A stretch of DNA of 64,000 nt from Termitomyces sp. T153 (taxonomy: Eukaryota > Basidiomycota > Agaricomycetes > Agaricales > Lyophyllaceae), in assembly GCA_018296165.2 (NCBI GenBank), contig JACKQL020000001.1, positions 1,364,001 through 1,428,000 on the forward strand, given 5' to 3'. Shown here piece after piece: positions 11,576 to 21,043 of the stretch. How positions within the stretch are numbered: the first letter of the stretch is position 1; each line of letters opens with the position of its first letter. The position numbers were made by a program, and so were the translations under genes. Under the pieces are notes generated by a model. It saw nothing but the letters and a program-made list of their open reading frames with translations. It was not told the DNA's origin and ran no database searches.

Positions 11576-12979
11576 ATGTCTGTTGCCAGGCCCCCACTGC
11601 CTCCTCGGCGGAAGGTACCTCCACCGCCAGCTGCTGCAATTCCTCGAACCATTGCAGCTCGCATTGCCAGTCTGCAACTAGAACCCGCAGAAATTGCCAA
11701 GCCGCCTCCAATCCCGGCTCGTCCCACAGCTGGTCGACAGTCTGCTGTGTCCAGAGTTGACGCAGTGAACACGCGTCCTCCACCAACATGGACCCGTCTA
11801 AGCGCCGAGCAGCTAGCTCGAGCGCTTGCTAGGCCCCCTCCTCCACCCCCAAAAAGGTTTCCCGTTTCCAGTTCCCCACCAGATGCTAAGGTGTCCCAGC
11901 GCCGTCTACCTCCTCGATTTTCTGACCCCGCGCCTTACAAAGACCCCGAACTTGACGCGATCAGCGACCGCGGGCCTGACAGTGGTTCCTGTCCTGAATG
12001 CCGAGACTTTGCACATGTCGATTCCCATGCGGCACTATTCCCCCGACACTCCGTAACTTCGCTGGATAAACTTGCATACGACCTGACTGAGCCTTTTCCT
12101 TCCGAGCTAGAGAAAGCACGCGCCATCTTCACATGGTTGCATCATAATATTGTATATGATGCCGAAGCATTCTTTTCAGGAAATGTCCAACCGTCGACCG
12201 CTGAATCTACTCTGTCGTCTGGTCTAGCCGTATGCGATGGCTATGCGGGTCTTTTTCAATCCCTTGCTGAAAGACTGGGTATGCAGGTCCACAAAGTCAC
12301 GGGGCATGGCAAGGGAGTCGGATGGGCGGCTGTAAACTCAAACCAACCTATACCTCCATATTCAGGCAACCATGCTTGGAACTGTGCCTTTCTGGATGGA
12401 GAGTGGCATCTTATCGATTCGTGCTGGGGCGCGGGCGCCCTCGACGGATCCGTGTATCAGCAACGCTTTTCTCCAATGTGGTTCACATCCTCACCCAGAG
12501 AGTTTGGTCGGACGCATTTCCCAGAAGATCCTTCCTACCAACTTTTGTCCGAGGATGATGGCGGCCCTGTATCATGGGAAGACTACATCATGGAGCCTGC
12601 AGGTCCTATAGTCTTTAAAGATTTCTACAAACTCAATCTATGGCCGACAGCTCTACAACCATCGACCAACACTATTCGGGGTGGGACTCGCGTTGTATTT
12701 TACGTTTTTAAACGCTGTGAACACATGTCCACCAACGAGTTGGACAACTATGTCTATATGATTTCCGTGGGTAATGATCAAGTCCCATTAGAAGTTAATG
12801 CGGAAGGTGGCTGGGGTGCAGATGTATATATCCCTAGAGGATCTGGAGAGGTATCTTTATTCTACGTGACTACTGTGAATGGCCAGGACGCTAAAGGCAT
12901 TGGGGTACGTAAATTTAGAAGTGCCTTGGGTCGTACGGCGATGTCATTCGGAGGGCTTGCCAAGTGGACAGTAGTTTGA
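11576..12979 (+). CDS. transglutaminase-like (Cyk3/kyphoskoliosis-type) protein with proline-rich N-terminus
   Basis: A single exon of 467 codons, unusual among these intron-rich neighbours. The first 120 residues are rich in Pro and Arg with several PPLPPR-type stretches that could bind SH3 domains. A transglutaminase-like core follows, with residues in the expected triad positions: Cys220 in LAVCDGYAG, His266 in GNHAWN and Asp281 in HLIDSCWG. A beta-rich C-terminal part ends the protein. The domain is the one found in kyphoskoliosis peptidase and in fungal cytokinesis protein Cyk3, but I see no SH3 domain, so it is not a clear Cyk3 orthologue. The intact triad suggests a possible thiol enzyme; the substrate is unknown. 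Lies 150 bases downstream of RPS23 on the same strand. Confidence 0.8.
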   Translation: MSVARPPLPPRRKVPPPPAAAIPRTIAARIASLQLEPAEIAKPPPIPARPTAGRQSAVSRVDAVNTRPPPTWTRLSAEQLARALARPPPPPPKRFPVSSSPPDAKVSQRRLPPRFSDPAPYKDPELDAISDRGPDSGSCPECRDFAHVDSHAALFPRHSVTSLDKLAYDLTEPFPSELEKARAIFTWLHHNIVYDAEAFFSGNVQPSTAESTLSSGLAVCDGYAGLFQSLAERLGMQVHKVTGHGKGVGWAAVNSNQPIPPYSGNHAWNCAFLDGEWHLIDSCWGAGALDGSVYQQRFSPMWFTSSPREFGRTHFPEDPSYQLLSEDDGGPVSWEDYIMEPAGPIVFKDFYKLNLWPTALQPSTNTIRGGTRVVFYVFKRCEHMSTNELDNYVYMISVGNDQVPLEVNAEGGWGADVYIPRGSGEVSLFYVTTVNGQDAKGIGVRKFRSALGRTAMSFGGLAKWTVV

Positions 12980-13068
12980 TGATTGAACATATATTTTCTC
13001 ATTGGTGATCAAAATTAGTATGAGGTATATATGGTTAGTATGTCCAATGTGCGGTGAGTGAGCCATGG

Positions 13069-15195
13069 CTATGGAACTGTTATCCCTTGTGTTCCCAAGT
13101 ATCTCTTCAAGTCGGCAATTAACTCGAGTTGTTGCTCTAGAGTTAGTCCGCTGACGATGGTCTGCAAGACACCCCCAACTGTAACGTGATGTTGGCGAAC
13201 CAGGCTACTATAATACACGTAGGTGAAAACTCCCATGAGAAATCTACCCAATTCGTCAGGTCAGGCATCAAGTCAGATGAATATCACATACTGGCAGTCC
13301 ATACGATCAGTCATACCGCCATGTCCCGGAATGCTGTGCCCAAAATCCTTGATGTTAAAGGCACGTTTGAACCCAGAAGCGAAGAATCCCCCGAAGGGTG
13401 CAACAAGAGAGGCGAAAAACGCCAGAAGGAGAAGGTGAAATTGATAAGGCGCATATGGAATAGTATTGATAGAGCGACCAAACTGTGAGATTACGGGAGA
13501 AATTATGACAGTTTTTAACCAGGAATTTTCGACTACACATACCAGGGTTGATAGAAACACCGCTACAGGTTTCCAGATCGCCCAATCTTTCCAAACAAAG
13601 ACAGGATTCGGTGTACATTGAGTGTGACTCCATGCACTGATGCCGAGATCGTGAACGGGACAAATCATATAGTCAAATCGCATAAAATAAGTGCCCCAGA
13701 TGACACCAAATATCAGCGTGCTCCAAACCGCACCAACAAACCCTTCGACAGTCTTTTTCGGGGAAAGTTTGATTAATGGAGTGCGCCCGAGGGTAATACC
13801 CCAAACGTAAGCAAAAACATCATTGCAAATAACAAGCGACGCTGGAACCCAAAACCAGATCATCCCCTCCAGTATGTTATTGACAATAAAGTGGCTATCT
13901 CAAAATTAGACACTTTGACAAGTTGGAATGTAACTGGCTGACCTTGATACGACAATCAACAACAAACTCATGTGTACCCAGCAAAAGAGCCCGAATTGCT
14001 GCTTCAAATAGCCTTTCTTAAGCGACATTACGAAGCCCATGAAGCCAATCGTATATAGTACAAAGCTGATCATACGATGATTTGTTGCGAAAGGGAGAAG
14101 CTGTGCATCAGCAAAGACAACATGCTACAAGAATAACATATTCAACTTATTTTAAAAAAAGACGCGTGTAGAAAGCATACCTTGAAGTAGTAGATTATAC
14201 TCTCTCCATACAGAAAATAGTTTGTGACAGCGAAAAAATACCAGTTGAGTGTTTTACTCCACGGGTCCTTCCCACCTACATCTTCCACGTCGGAAGACTC
14301 CGGTTTTGTCGCTCTGAGGGAAAACAGTGCCGTGACTTCCCTATAGACGAGTGCCTGACAAAGCATAACAAGCAGAATCATGTACGCGTGGCCAAGAAGT
14401 AGCAGACCTAGACTCGCGTCAGTAAGAACATGGGCTCAGGAAAGAGTTGAGGAGCAAGTACCGATAAAACCACCAATCATGATGAAAGTCCATAGCGTGC
14501 GAGTGATAAAACTCTGTCGCTTTTTCGCCTTTTCGCTGTCCTGGGATGGCACTGCTTGAGATTGAGTTGCGGAATACGAAACCTCGACAAGCGAATCTGC
14601 TTGCCCTTCCTCATGTTTGTCTCCTGATTCCGGAGCCAATTTTTCACTGTCTATGGTAGGCAGAGGTGCCAACGGAACAAGCCCGGGCTGTGATTGATCT
14701 TCTGACGGAGAAGATGGAGGAACAGAATCAGGTGGTGGAAGTGCCACGGCACGCTCGACGGGTGTACCATTCATAAGCAAATCGGCTGCAGGTAAGGTGG
14801 TAGCGGGCATTTTCGGGCTAAATTCGGCAAGTTGGACAGGAGGAACATCCTCTGAAAGATTTGAGGGAGTTACAGGAGGGGATCGACCGGAGGATTTAGT
14901 TGCGATCTCGATAGTATGTCCGCGCTGGACTTTTGCCAGTGCCTTCTGTTGCTGTCTTTTCTCGGCACGAGCGAGCTTCTGCGCTTTTTTTATGGCAGAT
15001 TTTGAAGGTTTGAGTTCCTGCTGGGTGGAACTTCTAGATGATTAGACAACAAGACCTTTACACGAGACAGCCGGCATACATTTCTGGTGAGGATACCACA
15101 ACAACGTCTTCTTCCGACTCCTCACCCGAGTCAACTGTCAAAGCATCGAATGTGGTTTTGGACGCGACAACGAGGTGTCCAGCAACTCGGCTCAT
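13069..15195 (-). CDS. CDS1: phosphatidate cytidylyltransferase (CDP-diacylglycerol synthase)
   Basis: An integral ER membrane enzyme making CDP-diacylglycerol from phosphatidic acid and CTP. The membrane part is clear from RTLWTFIMIGGF, VLYREVTALF-like and LIKLSPKKTVEGFVGA segments, and the C-terminal signature FASGFKRAFNIKDFGHSIPGHGG with TDRMD (about 13300-13380). The frame stays open upstream of the Met at 14810 through a basic, coiled-coil-like KKAQKLARAEKRQQQ stretch. Beyond an intron near 15030, whose phases match, it reaches an ATG at 15195 (MSRVAGHLVVASK). I therefore place the start at 15195, giving a long hydrophilic N-terminus rich in Pro, Ser and Glu. The enzyme identity is firm; the exact start is less so. 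The stop is 90 bases from the end of the transglutaminase-like gene. Confidence 0.88.
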
Positions 15196-15373
15196 GATTG
15201 TTAACGGTCACACACAGCCAAGGTTTCTCAAGTCACCGAGAAAGTACGATATTTATAATACACGACTTCACCAAATAAGTTACAAAAATACATCAATTCA
15301 ATTCTATTGTAGTGGATACAGGAATGGTATTTAGGGGATTAGGTCCAAATCCCAGAGCATCCGAAATATGCCG

Positions 15374-18300
15374 TTAAAATTTCCAATCCTCTTCGACTTC
15401 CCTCGCCCACGGGACTATGGGTAATAGTGAGACGGAGAAACTATCTGGACATAAATAGGCGCACATTTCGTAAGAAGCGTCTTAGAAAATAGTTTTTCTA
15501 ATGGGACGTCGTTAGTCTTGCACCATGCCACAGTGATTCTAGTTATGATTAGATACTTTTCACCCGCCAACGAAGGCAAAGTACTTACCGAGGATCTAGA
15601 TAATTGATTTTACTAACGGGAGAGAATACATGAGAAATGAAAAGGCAGAAAGTATGCTCTCACCAACCTAGTTCCGAGAGCAACTTCTTTACCAGCATCT
15701 CGATCTTCAATCTGAAGGGCGAAACCTTTAATTTTCTCGGTCAGTTTGTCGATAGATTCCTCAATTTTTTCGATAGGTTTGTCTCTTTTCAGAGTGGCCT
15801 TCTTGGTTCCTCGCTCTTTGGCAAGTTTCTTGAAATCCTCGTCAATCGCAAGGAGTCTCTCTTGTAGGACATCATTAGGAAGAATATCCTTTCCTTCTTC
15901 AGCGAGTTTTTCATTGTCCTTCACAAACTTTTTTTCCGCCTTTTCGAGCTCTTTCGCTTTGAGCTCCTCTTCGTAGGCAATAATCCAGTCATCATCGATG
16001 TCGGACTCATCATCAGCATACTTCTTGTTCTTCTTGTACTTGTAATCTAGGTTGAACAGTGCATGTCGAAGCTTCATTTTTTCGTACTTGAGGCTACGAA
16101 GCTGTCCAGACCGTCAACACTGACTTACAGATGACAACATCAGGAATATACCTTGTGCCGCATCTTCTCCATGGACTGATCGTGAGTCTTGGGGATACTC
16201 CTTTGATGGTTACACAAGATTGCGACCATTCGGTTAGCTCGATTATAAGCATTGAGTTTCTCCTGTTGAGTAGAGTTGGAAAGGTCGTCTTCATCTAAAA
16301 GCCGTTGGAAGGTGCTCGAAGCGTTGAAGGTACGGAAGACCTTCGCAGTGAGCCCTTTCATCTCAGATGTGAGATGCTTGTTGAGGGAACTTGTCTGTTT
16401 ACTACCGAGTCACAAGTAGAACAAGAAGAACATCAAAACAGGCTTACGTTCACGCGATCAAAGAGATTATCATCGTCATTCTTATTCTCTTTGAAGATCC
16501 TGATGTTCTTGAACACTTGTGGTTCAACATCGATTCGCTTGTAGTAACGGATCGAATCCTTTCCAAGGAAGTCGAAGACAATAAAGTTTGGCAACTCCAG
16601 CGTCACATGTTCGCAGCGGAGAGAACAGCAGCCAACGGTGTCCGCCTCATCTTCGCCCTTTTCATTCCCTGCACGAAGAGCGAGTTTATCAATAAAGTAC
16701 ATTGCAGTCGCCCGCTGGCGGTCGGCCATAACTTTGGATTTCAAATCACGAGTGTAATTTTGACGAATACGATCGACATGATCCTAACTCGAAACGTCAA
16801 ACTCTGCAATCAAACGTCGTCTATATCAAACCTCACCTTAAGTTCCCGAGCCTTCTCAAACTTCAGCATGTCGCTTTGGCCCTTGAGAGAACTTCCGGCA
16901 GCTAGGAAGACATATTTATGATTACCATTGACATTCTCTGTCCAGTTAGCGAGCCAAGTGACGGTATTGTCGTGCGTGACAGCTTTCCACGTGCCGGGTG
17001 CATTTGGCACTGGTATTGGGGCATTCTTTCCTATATTGATCGTGATGTCTTCGGGTCTCACTCGAAACTATCTAATTTGTTAGTTGAATAATTTATGGAT
17101 GTGAAATCGTTTACGCACTTTGAGTGCTCCCTTCTTGGGATGATCACCACGACCTCTAAAGAGGCCAGGAGGCTCAACACGAAAATTACCAATCTTCTCC
17201 TTACGTCCATCGAGGAGGCATGTTGTGTATTTCGCTTCAAAGTCATCTTTTGCTTTCTTTGCTTCTTTCTTCTCTTGCGAAGACATGGCTTTCTTTTTTG
17301 CTTTTTCCGCCTCAAAATATTCATACATAGGCCGGAAATCGCACAACTCGAAAGAGGTAATGTTCGTACCGTCAAGCTGAGAGGGTTTCTAAGCGAGATT
17401 GAGCGGCATGGGTCGACCAGGCTTACCGGTGGGTGCTTTTGAAGGACGAGTCTCCAGTCTTCGAAGAAATTTTTGTTGAATGTGGCATCTTGAGCGTGCT
17501 CCGTCTCTAACATTGCTCCATAAAATCCAGCCACTTCCTCCGCGGCTGGAGGGAGATCGACTTCCTTCCCTATACAATTCGGTAAAGCAGTAATCATTAC
17601 ATATGAGCAGACAATCATACCATTATATTTCATCTTGATATGTTTAGGTAGAGGCTCGTAGGGAGGGGGAAATATAACCCCATTGTGCTCAAGCGTTTGC
17701 CATTTGACACAATCACCGCCTTCGACATCTGCATCCCACCATCTAAAAACCTCTTCCTCCTCTTCTTTCTCCTTTTTTCTTCCCTTGACTGGAGAACCAT
17801 CGGTTGTTTCTTTCGCGATTTTGGTAGCACGCTTCTTCGGTTTAGGGGCATCAGAGCCAGATACATCTTCTTCCTTCTTGACTTTCTTTGCTTGAGGCTT
17901 CGTGGTGGCTTTCTTAGTTTGAATGGGTCCGTCGTCATCACTCTCCGACTTCAATTTTCGCTTCCTTGAGGATGCCGTTTTCGACGCTAAGGGAACTTCG
18001 TCGTCCAATATGCTCGAGTCGTTTTTATCCTCTTTCAACTTCTTTTTCGGCGGTCTCTTCACGGATTCATTCGTTTTGCGCGGGGGTAGAGCGTCGGCTT
18101 CGTAATCAGAAGAGGCTGGTTCTGATTTGGCTACCTTCTTCCCATTTGCCCCGCTGGAACGACCAGTGGAACGAGTGGAAGTGCTAGCAGGTGCTGCATG
18201 TCGCGCCACGGGTGCGGCAGTGACCCGTTTGGCCGGAGAGGACGCCAGAGGTGTGTCCTCATCGCTAGATGACTCACCGTAGATGGGTTTCTTGCGCTTG

Positions 18301-18576
18301 AGCTTTGAAGGAGTGGCGATGGGCTCAGAAGTACGCAGCGTTTTCGTTTGCGACTATATGATGAGGTGGCATGATCGAAGTTTGTTGAACAATTCAAGTT
18401 TGTTCAGACTAAAGCAAGCTCACCAATAATGGCAAATCATCATCCTCACTCATGGATACATCCCCGTCTGCCTCGCTCGCTGGGCCTTGGCCATTGGTAG
18501 TCACGGGATTGAAATGGCCATTGGGCTCTGATTTCAAACTGCGGTCTGTGGTGGTGGCAGGAGGCCCTCTAGGCAT
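15374..18576 (-). CDS. TOP1: DNA topoisomerase I (type IB)
   Basis: Eukaryotic nuclear type IB topoisomerase. The N-terminus (from ATG 18576, [10 protein letters not shown]) is Lys/Ser/Glu-rich with nuclear-localisation-like KRPPKKKLK and KKRATK runs. The core begins with [22 protein letters not shown] and continues through [22 protein letters not shown] and the [20 protein letters not shown] segment. A coiled-coil linker lies at 15613-16077. The catalytic tyrosine is in SKINYLDPR, and nearly all of that motif sits in a 24-base exon (15589-15612; Tyr codon 15600-15602). The last exons encode [20 protein letters not shown] and, after an intron, [12 protein letters not shown] with stop at 15374, matching the usual C-terminus. 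An internal Met at 18209 had looked like a start but the frame continues upstream. Divergent from the NDUFB3-type gene. Confidence 0.95.
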
Positions 18577-18846
18577 GAATGCTGTCACAGAATAGGTGTG
18601 GCACAACGGACGAATGATAGGGGGGACTAAAGAGCGGGAAATGGGTACGCAGAGAGAGTAGACAGGGAGGGATGAGACAAGCCGTTGAATTTGATCAAAT
18701 TTCCGGACAAGTCGCATTGGCCTGCCCTAAACCGTCAGATCACGAGTGATGGACCGGCGCAAGTCGGCTAGTTGTTGCTCCTCCACTTGCACAAGGCAAG
18801 TTCGTTTCTTAGCCTCTTGAACGTTTATTTATTGTATTTTTCAGCC

Positions 18847-19041
18847 ATGTCCAATCTTCCGCTCTTCAGGGATCCATGGGCCAAAAGGGAGGCGTGGCGG
18901 AAGAATCCAGTCTTCTCTAATCGCGTCATGTTTCGTCAGCTCTTTCCTGGCTTTGGCATCGCAGTCGTTGCGTTCACTGCCTATGTAATTGGGGAGAATG
19001 TATATTTGAGTCGAAATCCACAAGCAGATCAGCACCATTAG
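18847..19041 (+). CDS. NADH:ubiquinone oxidoreductase B12 subunit (NDUFB3 type)
   Basis: A 64-residue protein beginning MSNLPLFRDPWAKREAWRK. The DPWAxREAWR motif followed by one hydrophobic segment (FPGFGIAVVAFTAYVIG) is the pattern of the small complex I subunit B12/NDUFB3. It would sit in the inner mitochondrial membrane arm of complex I. The ATG directly follows a pyrimidine-rich tract ending in CAG. So a 5' leader intron from about 18796 (a GC donor, GCAAGT) to 18844 is likely, and the longer upstream in-frame start at 18772 is unlikely. The distance to the TOP1 start is 270 bases, a shared divergent promoter. Confidence 0.82.
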   Translation: MSNLPLFRDPWAKREAWRKNPVFSNRVMFRQLFPGFGIAVVAFTAYVIGENVYLSRNPQADQHH

Positions 19042-19321
19042 TCTTTGAGCGAGGTGCGTGAGTTGACCTTCAGTGCCATCTTTGTACAAACCACATTTGT
19101 TCTCTAGGGTAGCCATCGACCTCATTGTTTCGATTGTACTATGAATACATATAACTTCTCCTTTCTTAAGCATGTGCTTTTTCATACCGAGTGTCCGATT
19201 TTCACGCCTTAACAAACTCAATCATACTGACAATACCGACACCCGAGCGTTCTGATAGAGGACTGCAACATTTTGGGTTGTACACAGGCTAAAAGAAAAA
19301 GGTTTTATTCCTTCCAATTTC

Positions 19322-19349
19322 ATGGGTGATTTCCGATGGGTGATTTCCG
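19322..19349. repeat. 14-bp tandem duplication
   Basis: The unit ATGGGTGATTTCCG occurs twice head to tail without mismatch, in the 3' flank of the NDUFB3-type gene. Probably replication slippage. Confidence 0.85.
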
Positions 19350-19468
19350 AAGATCATCTTCCATTACACGTGGTATAAACCCACACCATGCTTACGATTC
19401 TACATAGCGTGGATAATGACACGGCCACTCATGAATATACAAGCGAGGGTGCTCTAGACATGCCTTTT

Positions 19469-19994
19469 CTACCAGAGGTCGATATTCATTTGTTTCCAGA
19501 GATGGTCTTCTTGTAGAAAGTCCCTGAAGTAATTACGGTGTAGCCTGTAATATGTGAACCCTTGTTTTCTCTTTCTATATTCTCCACCAGTCTCTGCTGT
19601 GAGTCCAGTAATATTAGGACCAACAAATTCCCGACTGGAACAACAAATACCCTGCACACATGTGATATCAGTGAGTGTCCGTCCTCCTTTGTTAGAGTTG
19701 CTAAGTGATACTTTTATAACCGTAAATAACCTCGACTGCCATATACGTAGCAGCAAGGCTCTCGAAAAGTTTAAGTGTAGGATAATAAAGCCTTCGAGTT
19801 CGACACCATTCGTCATCGGTCTTGTGCACGATCAGAATGTGCAGTTGAGTTATTCCTAAACTCTTTTTTCTGCAGATGTTGCCGGCTTCCGTGACTCTGC
19901 TGATATCTAGCCTTAGGGATATTAGTCGGCTACATGCTGCTGTATCAGTACATATGTGAAATCCTTCAACAAACGCATAACTTCCTTTTGGCAA
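19469..19994 (-). CDS. possible small protein of unknown function
   Basis: Two minus-strand open frames can be joined in phase by an intron with donor GTTATT (after the AVE codons near 19733) and a TGTGCAG acceptor near 19652. A CTGAT branch-point-like site lies inside the intron. This would give a protein of roughly 155 residues, basic and Tyr/Arg-rich at the C-terminus (GFTYYRLHRNYFRDF). I recognise no family or domain. The donor is weak and the start is uncertain. It may be a real orphan, a decayed gene, or chance. Confidence 0.25.
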
Positions 19995-21000
19995 GACAAA
20001 TTATGATTAACCCTGGATCCCCCACTATCCATACGACATTTCCCTTCATTCATCCTACGCCTCGCTTAGGACATCTAGGTGGTGTTTTCCCTATTTACTC
20101 CCTTCAAATGACGCGATCCTTCTCCAATCGACGTTACTATGCTTTGCTAGGCGATTGATGTTTCAGGAAGGAAAATTTGATCTTCTACCCCATCGCTCTT
20201 ACATAGATCGTCCCGCCACCATGATCATGTGTTTTGAGATGCTGAAAATTGGATCTGATCGCCCCTACTCAACAGATGCTCCCGCTCCCGCGACGGATAG
20301 TCATGGCAGTAGATTCGTGATACTTTCTCGATCTGTCCTTTGAAGGTGCCAGACTATTACTAGGTCACAGGCGATTCAGGACTGATCTCTGCTGACCCAA
20401 ATCTTACCTACCCACATACACATCTTTTAGGAACAGGGAGGTTGTGCATCGTGGATCAGCGGGGATCAGGCTGGATCAGCGCGCCCCACTCGTGCCCGCC
20501 GGTTTACTGCTTATCGAGACTTCTTAGCGCTCCTGACCGGTGACCCACGAAGCAAAGGGTCGCCCTGCGTCGGCAATCTTCAAAATTCCTTGTTTATCCA
20601 ATCTCGATGATCATCGTTCACTAATCGGAAAGTTTTCTAAAGGGAGCCTCTATGTAGGTCGCTCAGAAAATCAGGCTGAACTTACTTCTCCATGGTCCCA
20701 CTTGTCCCGAATCCCAACCGACAGGGAGTTAGGATCTGACATCCTGACTGTTGCATCGACAGGCGTTTTTTTTTTTCAATATGATCTTTATCTGGAATTA
20801 AGCCACGAGGTCTTGTCACAAAACGGTTCTCCGGGGTCGCTCACTTCTGCCCCTGCCTGCCGGGCCGTTTGTGTAATCCCACACCACTTGCCTTGAGGCA
20901 GCTCATCATAGACTAGGGCAGATCCCTGAACGCAACCGCAATCCACCTTCATCATCCAGGCACATGGTTTGATTCATTATGGAGACTAGGTTCTTCTTTG

Positions 21001-21008
21001 TATAAATA
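21001..21008 (+). promoter_or_regulatory. TATA box of the HAD-terpene cyclase gene
   Basis: TATAAATA lies 43 bases before the ATG at 21044. With the usual fungal distance from TATA to start, the 5' leader would be very short. Seen directly; function inferred. Confidence 0.5.
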
Positions 21009-21043
21009 CAAATTCAAGGACACGAAAATTCATTCTTCTCTCT

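Larger units (their letters stand above)
19042..21043. other. gene-poor 2-kb stretch
   Basis: Between the NDUFB3-type gene and the terpene cyclase fusion I find no recognisable protein. A weak two-exon minus-strand model (19469-19994) is listed separately. A plus-strand open frame at 20540-20896 shows no family features. Short direct repeats occur: a 14-base unit twice at 19322-19349 and three GGATCAG copies at about 20453-20481. The last 100 bases hold the cyclase core promoter. No transposase, terminal repeats or target-site duplication were seen. Confidence 0.6.

Noticed and set aside
17058..18209. Met at 18209 as the topoisomerase I start
   Set aside because: The frame continues upstream through [19 protein letters not shown] sequence and an intron to the ATG at 18576, which fits the acidic N-terminus usual for the family.
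20540..20896. 118-codon plus-strand frame before the terpene cyclase
   Set aside because: No recognisable domain, no convincing start context, and it contains a homopolymer T run; likely non-coding.
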